Under the pieces are notes generated by a model that did no database searches, was not told the origin of the DNA, and saw nothing but the letters and a program-made list of their open reading frames with translations. A stretch of 10,822 nucleotides of DNA from CAZAYB01 sp964489215. GTDB lineage: Bacteria > Planctomycetota > Phycisphaerae > Sedimentisphaerales > Anaerohalosphaeraceae. Shown here piece after piece: positions 6,984 through 10,822 of this stretch. Each line of letters starts with the position of its first letter. The stretch's first letter is position 1. The DNA lies in NCBI GenBank assembly GCA_964489215.1, contig CAZAYB010000105.1, forward strand, positions 1-10,822, in the 5' to 3' direction. The translations under genes and the position numbers were made by a program.

Positions 6984-8232
6984 ATGGTTTTTGGTCTTGT
7001 AGACTGCAATAATTTTTATGTTTCTTGTGAGAGGGTTTTCGCTCCCTGGCTTGAGGGTAAGCCGGTAGCTGTTTTGTCTAATAATGACGGCTGTGTTGTT
7101 TCTCGTTCTAACGAACTGAAGGCTCTTGGGGTGAAGATGGGGGCGGCAGTTTTCAAGATCAGGGATTTTCTTGCGAAGCATAATGTAGAGCTTTTTTCGT
7201 CGAATTATACTCTTTATGCGGATATGTCTGACCGTGTGATGAGCACATTGAGCGGTTTTACGCCGAGTATGGAGGTTTATTCGATTGACGAGGCTTTTCT
7301 GGATCTTAGCGGAATGGAGAGGCGGGGCCTTTGTGAGTACGGCAGGGAGATATCTGAGACGGTACGGAGTTGGACGGGTATACCAGTTTCGATCGGGATA
7401 GGCAAGACGAAGACGCTTGCCAAAGCTGCGAATAAGCTGGCTAAGAAAAGCGCAAAGGCCAGGGGTGTTCTCGATCTTTCAGACGGCAGGTATGTTGAAA
7501 GTGCGCTCAGGAGGCTGGGGGTTGATGATGTGTGGGGTGTTGGTTATCGTACCGGGAGGAAACTTCGCAGGGCGGGAATATTTACTGCTTATGATCTTAG
7601 CAGGGCGGATGCAGGCTGGATTGGCCGGAAGTTCGGTGTTACGGGAGTTCGGACGGTTTATGAGCTTTGCGGCCGAAGCTGTTATGGTCTTGAGGAGAAT
7701 CCAGCGGTTAAGAAGTCAGTGACGGTTTCGCGGATGTTCGGGCGTTCGGTTCGTGGTATCGATGAGCTTTGCGAGGCTGTTTCCAGTTATGCTGCAAGGG
7801 CAGGTGAAAAGCTTCGGGATGAGGGTCGGTCGGCATGTGTTATGACGGTTTTTGTGATGACGAGCAGATTTGCGGAGAAGCGTTATTGCCGTTCGATGAG
7901 TTTTGAGTTTGATGAGGCGACGAATGATACCGGCGAGCTTATAAGAGGGGGGTTGTGCGTTTTGAAGAAGATATTTCGAGCAGGTTATGATTACAGGAAG
8001 GCAGGAGTTTTGCTTTCGGGTCTGATTGACAGCGATAAGGTTCAGCTTAATCTTTTCAATGTCAGGGACAGGGGCAGGTCGCGTCGGCTTATGAGTGCGG
8101 TTGATGCGGTTAATAATAAGACGGGGTGTTCAATCCGGTGGGGCAGTGAGGGTTTTGAGAAGGGGTGGGGGGCTAATTTTAAGAGGCGGTCCGGATGTTA
8201 TACCACAAACTGGGATGAGCTTGCTGAAGTTT
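6984..8232 (+). CDS. umuC: UmuC-type Y-family DNA polymerase, last few codons lost in gap
   Basis: UmuC is the catalytic subunit of error-prone DNA polymerase V, used for translesion synthesis. The ATG at 6984 follows GAGGGG (6971-6976) by seven bases and lies 11 bases after the pyrG stop. The 416 visible residues cover nearly the whole protein (E. coli UmuC has 422). Visible features: LVDCNNFYVSCERVF (5-19) with metal ligand Asp7; LSNNDGCVVSRSNELKALGV (31-50); FSSNYTLYADMS (71-82); YSIDEAF (99-105) with Asp102 and Glu103; IGIGKTKTLAKAAN (137-150); DDVWGVG (181-187) in the helix-hairpin region; a beta-clamp-binding motif QLNLF (354-358); and a UmuC-type C-terminus (SGCYTTNWDELAEV). The NYTLYADMS and C-terminal motifs favour UmuC over DinB. 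No umuD lies next to it on the known side. No LexA site is seen directly upstream; it appears to be read from the kdsB promoter. Confidence 0.93.
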
Positions 8233-8332
8233 NNNNNNNNNNNNNNNNNNNNNNNNNNNNNNNNNNNNNNNNNNNNNNNNNNNNNNNNNNNNNNNNNNNN
8301 NNNNNNNNNNNNNNNNNNNNNNNNNNNNNNNN
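8233..8332. other. Scaffold gap of 100 N, true length unknown
   Basis: Exactly 100 N is a common placeholder for a join of unknown size. It cuts the last codons of umuC (+) and the C-terminal third of typA (-), which converge on it. The typA coding missing here should alone need about 600 bases. Confidence 0.97.
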
Positions 8333-9540
8333 TCCCTGATTATAACTTCCGGTTTCCCTACGCATACTTCGTATCCTTCTCTTCTCATGTTTTCCAGCAG
8401 TATTCCGAGGTGCATAAGTCCTCTTCCTGAGACGTTGAACTCTTCAGTAGTTGAGCCTGGGTCTACTCTAAGGGCGACGTTTTGCTGAAGCTCTTTGTCG
8501 AGTCTTTCCTTGATTTGTCTTGCGGTTACGTATTTTCCTTCTTTTCCAGCGAAAGGCCCGTCGTTTACTCTAAATGACATTGTCATTGTAGGTTCATCTA
8601 CAGGGAGTACAGTTAGCTGAGAGGGGTTGTCTGCGCAAGCGATTGTGTCTCCGATTTCGACAGGGTCCAGTCCGGATATTGCGCATATATCACCTGCCTG
8701 TGCCTGAGTGACTTTTTTTCTTGCCAGGCCGTGGAATACGTGTATCTGCATTACCTTTTGCTGTGTGTGCAGTCCGTTTTTGTCAATGACTGTTACGGTT
8801 TGCGATTCCTGTATTTGTCCTGCGAAGATTCTGCCTATTGCAATTTTCCCGACGTAGTCAGAGAAGTCCTGGCTAGTGACGAGCATCTGGAGAGGCTTGT
8901 TTGGGTTTGCCTGGGGCGGGGGGACCCTTTCTATGATTGTATTGTATACGTCCTGCATGTTGTCGGTATTCTGGTCCAGGTCGAGAGTTGCCCATCCATC
9001 TCTTGCGGAAGCGTAAATGATCGGGAAATCGAGAGCCTGGTCATCTGCGCCAAGCTGTACGAGTAGGTCGAATACTTCGTTGACGACATCGTCCGGTCTT
9101 GCGTTTGGTTTATCGACTTTGTTTATGACGACAATTGGCTTGAGTTTGTTTTCGAGAGCTTTTGAGAGAACGAACCTTGTCTGGGGCATTGGTCCCTCGA
9201 AGGCATCGACGAGGAGCATTACTCCGTCTGCCATTTTCATAACTCTTTCTACTTCACCCCCGAAGTCGGCGTGACCGGGGGTGTCGATGATATTTATTTT
9301 GTATTCATTTCCTTCTTTGTCAGTGTATTCGATAGCACAGTTTTTGCTTAGTATAGTTATTCCTCTTTCTCTTTCGAGCGGGTTTGAGTCCATTATCAGG
9401 CCGTGCTGTCCTCCAGCGAGCTTGTTGAGGTCCTCTGTTCTGAACATTCCGGACTGGTACAGGAGCTGGTCGACGAGTGTTGTTTTGCCGTGGTCTACGT
9501 GTGCTATTATAGCAACGTTTCTTATGTAGTCAGCGAACAT
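8333..9540 (-). CDS. typA: Translational GTPase TypA/BipA, C-terminal third lost in gap
   Basis: TypA/BipA is a ribosome-associated GTPase of the EF-G family involved in 50S subunit assembly and stress or low-temperature growth. The ATG is at 9540 and 402 residues are visible before the gap; family members have about 600. The GTPase motifs are all present: G1 AHVDHGKT (13-20), G2 ERERGITI (56-63), G3 DTPGHADFGGEVERV (86-100), G4 NKVD (140-143) and G5 SAR (178-180). A beta-barrel domain II follows (about 210-300; YVGKIAIGRIFAGQI, AGDICAISGL), then the start of the EF-G-like domain III (VDEPTMTMSFRVN, FAGKEGKYVTARQI, VSGRGLMHLGILLENMRREG, VCVGKPEVIIR). The C-terminal TypA-specific domain is missing only because of the gap. 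The pattern MDSNPLERERGITI and absence of EF-G or LepA features favour TypA. A promoter lies about 110 bases upstream (9651-9679). Confidence 0.95.
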
Positions 9541-9650
9541 CTGTTATCTTTCAAATAAAAATTTTCATCATAGGGCAGAGGCTATGTGCGGTTTTCAATT
9601 TACAGGTCCGGGATAGCGACTGCCGATTATCGAGAAACAATAAGCGAGAG

Positions 9651-9679
9651 ATTTTATCAGTTAGGGTCAGAGAAGTCAA
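9651..9679 (-). promoter_or_regulatory. Sigma70-type promoter for typA
   Basis: On the minus strand, TTGACT (9679-9674) and TAAAAT (9656-9651) are separated by 17 bases, each one mismatch from consensus. Transcription would start near 9644, leaving a leader of about 100 bases before the ATG at 9540. The ribosome site there is weak (GAAAG in the last 12 bases). Confidence 0.6.
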
Positions 9680-9705
9680 TACAGATTTGTTTGCGGGTTC
9701 AGATA

Positions 9706-9733
9706 TTGTCGGCTGGTCAGCAGGTCCTATAAT
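9706..9733 (+). promoter_or_regulatory. Candidate promoter for the tubulin-like gene
   Basis: TTGTCG (9706-9711, four of six) and an exact TATAAT (9728-9733) are 16 bases apart. If used, the leader would be about 320 bases to ATG 10062. An alternative -10 (TATAAT, 9828-9833) lies 100 bases downstream but lacks a clear -35 box. Confidence 0.4.
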
Positions 9734-9758
9734 TATGCGGTCTTACAGGAATGAGCAA

Positions 9759-9773
9759 AAATGTTTAACATTT
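9759..9773. repeat. Short inverted repeat, possible operator
   Basis: AAATGTT (9759-9765) and AACATTT (9767-9773) are perfect 7-base arms around one T. It lies about 20 bases past the likely start point of the 9706-9733 promoter. The half-site AAAATGTT recurs at 9821-9828, touching the second TATAAT. Binding by a regulator is inference. Confidence 0.35.
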
Positions 9774-10061
9774 GGTAAAGACGGGCAATTTTGGCAAGTT
9801 AGGGTGGAATTTTACGTCATAAAATGTTATAATGGGTTTTTTAGTGTTGTTATGAGGGGTATTTTGGTTTGAGGTAATCTAAAATTTGTGATTTTTTGTA
9901 AATCATCTGTTTATTTGCAGACAGGCTAAGGTGCGAGTTTGAAAAAGTTCTCAGGTATATTTGGGTCTGGGCCGAAAAAAGGGACGATGTCGGTTGTACG
10001 GGATTTGCCGACAGTATCGAAAATATTGAGATTTATATTAACTATTTTTCAGGTCATAAAG

Positions 10062-10822
10062 ATGGCGATATCCGGAAATAAAACTCGTCGGCGCAGAGGT
10101 GAGCGAACAAAGGGCAATAACAAGAGCACAAAGGCGGCGACGAGCTGGTCCAGACGTCCCGGCGGCAAGGAAATGATACCTACACTTGGCCTTGAAGATT
10201 ATAAGCCTAAGAATCATATTCAGATAGGTGTTGAGGACCATTCCCGTGGGGCAGTTCGGTATGCCTGGCTTGGGAGCGGACAGTGCGGGGGACGTATATG
10301 CAAAGCTTTTCATGACCTTGGTTATCATAAATCTTTGGCGGTTAATACGACTTATCATGATCTTGATCTTCTTGATCTTCCCGAAAGCAAAAAGTATCTG
10401 ATGGATATCGGAGTTAAGGGAGCTGGTAAGAATATGAAGCGCGGCAGGGAGGCAGTGGTGAAATACCGCCAGGAGATTCTTCATAATTGCGAGCAGATAT
10501 TCGGCCATGATATTGATCATGTTATGGTATGTTTTGGAGCAGGGGGCGGTACAGGCAGCGGCAGTGCAATGGGTCTGGTTGATGTCGCGAAAAATTATGC
10601 CCGGCGTGTAGGGCTTAAAGATCCGAATAAGAATGTTGGTGTTATAATGACACTTCCGACAATAGGTGAGTCCAAGAGCCCACTGGTTGCCAATAACGCT
10701 TATGACGTTGCCAGTGAGCTTTGTGATATGGCAGCAGCGAAGAAGATATCGCCCTTGATAATAATTGATAATGCCAAGATCAGTTCGATGTATCCGAATT
10801 TGACGGTTAAATCCTTCTGGCC
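10062..10822 (+). CDS. Tubulin/FtsZ-superfamily GTPase with basic N-terminal extension, 3' end missing
   Basis: Tubulin/FtsZ proteins bind GTP and polymerise into filaments used in division or cell shape. The frame is open from 10062 to the window end, 253 residues. A basic, probably disordered head (about 1-60; KTRRRRGERTKGNN) precedes the GTPase core. Core motifs: WLGSGQCGGRICKAF (69-83), resembling the tubulin GQCG loop; AVNTTYHDLDLL (93-104); GAGKNMKRGREAV (120-132), at the place of FtsZ GAGxxPExG; FGAGGGTGSGSA (158-169), which contains the tubulin signature GGGTGSG; MTLPT (196-200); and IIIDNAKI (233-240), like tubulin IDN. This differs from standard FtsZ (GGGTGTGAAP, TKPFxFEG), so I do not call it ftsZ. 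It may belong to the FtsZ-like or CetZ-like groups. The ATG at 10062 has a weak site (AGGTC); in-frame alternatives are TTG 9939 (after AAGGTG) and ATG 9987. The polymer-forming C-terminal domain lies beyond the window. Confidence 0.85.
   Translation, partial: MAISGNKTRRRRGERTKGNNKSTKAATSWSRRPGGKEMIPTLGLEDYKPKNHIQIGVEDHSRGAVRYAWLGSGQCGGRICKAFHDLGYHKSLAVNTTYHDLDLLDLPESKKYLMDIGVKGAGKNMKRGREAVVKYRQEILHNCEQIFGHDIDHVMVCFGAGGGTGSGSAMGLVDVAKNYARRVGLKDPNKNVGVIMTLPTIGESKSPLVANNAYDVASELCDMAAAKKISPLIIIDNAKISSMYPNLTVKSFW

Larger units (their letters stand above)
9541..10061. other. Intergenic region between divergent typA and the tubulin-like gene
   Basis: This stretch of about 520 bases holds the typA promoter, at least one + strand promoter candidate (9706-9733), a 15-base inverted repeat (9759-9773), a second exact TATAAT (9828-9833) without a convincing -35 box, and a small hairpin (TGATTT/AAATCA, within 9889-9906). 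An in-frame extension of the downstream gene is possible from TTG 9939. A 61-codon open frame at 9687-9872 shows no protein-like character. No RNA gene is seen. Confidence 0.5.

Noticed and set aside
8179..8332. Continuation of typA through the gap into umuC sequence
   Set aside because: The frame only stays open because N is unreadable; the residues past the gap are antisense umuC.
9687..9872. 61-codon + strand frame in the typA upstream region
   Set aside because: No ribosome site, no protein-like pattern, and it overlaps promoter candidates.
9907..9924. CTGT...ACAG resembling a LexA box
   Set aside because: The spacer is 10 bases, not the 8 of the CTGT-N8-ACAG site, the host's LexA motif is unknown, and it is not upstream of a repair gene.

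Overview
This is a draft-assembly fragment at roughly mid-40s GC by eye. It starts with leftover sequencing adapter (1-52) and carries a 100-N scaffold gap (8233-8332). The gene content fits a planctomycete of the Phycisphaerae type: three large single-pass membrane proteins with Arg/Gly-rich tails, a kdsB-pyrG pair as also seen in Chlamydia, and a tubulin/FtsZ-superfamily gene unlike ordinary ftsZ. The placement is inferred from protein style and gene order, not from a marker gene.

Layout. (1) 53-4098, + strand: three consecutive genes for large, mostly unrecognised proteins. The first is cut by the contig end. The second and third each have one N-terminal membrane segment. The second has the build of a PilO/GspM-type inner-membrane assembly protein, and the third has a PilO-like anchor plus beta-sandwich-like segments. 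All three have RG-rich or GMP-rich low-complexity stretches. They may belong to a type IV pilus/type II secretion-like envelope complex. (2) 4164-8232, + strand: a tight four-gene operon behind a good sigma70-type promoter: kdsB (CMP-Kdo synthetase), a 61-residue two-helix membrane protein, a divergent CTP synthase (pyrG), and a umuC-type Y-family DNA polymerase. CTP synthase makes the CTP that KdsB uses to activate Kdo for lipopolysaccharide, so the first and third genes are metabolically linked; umuC is an unexpected passenger. (3) After the gap, - strand: typA/bipA, missing its C-terminal third. (4) 9541-10061: an intergenic region between divergent genes, with promoter candidates on both strands and a small inverted repeat. 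(5) 10062-10822, + strand: the N-terminal part of a tubulin/FtsZ-superfamily protein with a long basic N-terminal extension, cut by the window end.

Most worth a second look are the tubulin-like GTPase, the CTP synthase with altered signature motifs (including the glutaminase triad), and the RG-tailed membrane gene trio. The adapter and gap matter for data quality: the first five apparent residues of the first gene are adapter, and the real gap is probably more than 600 bases.
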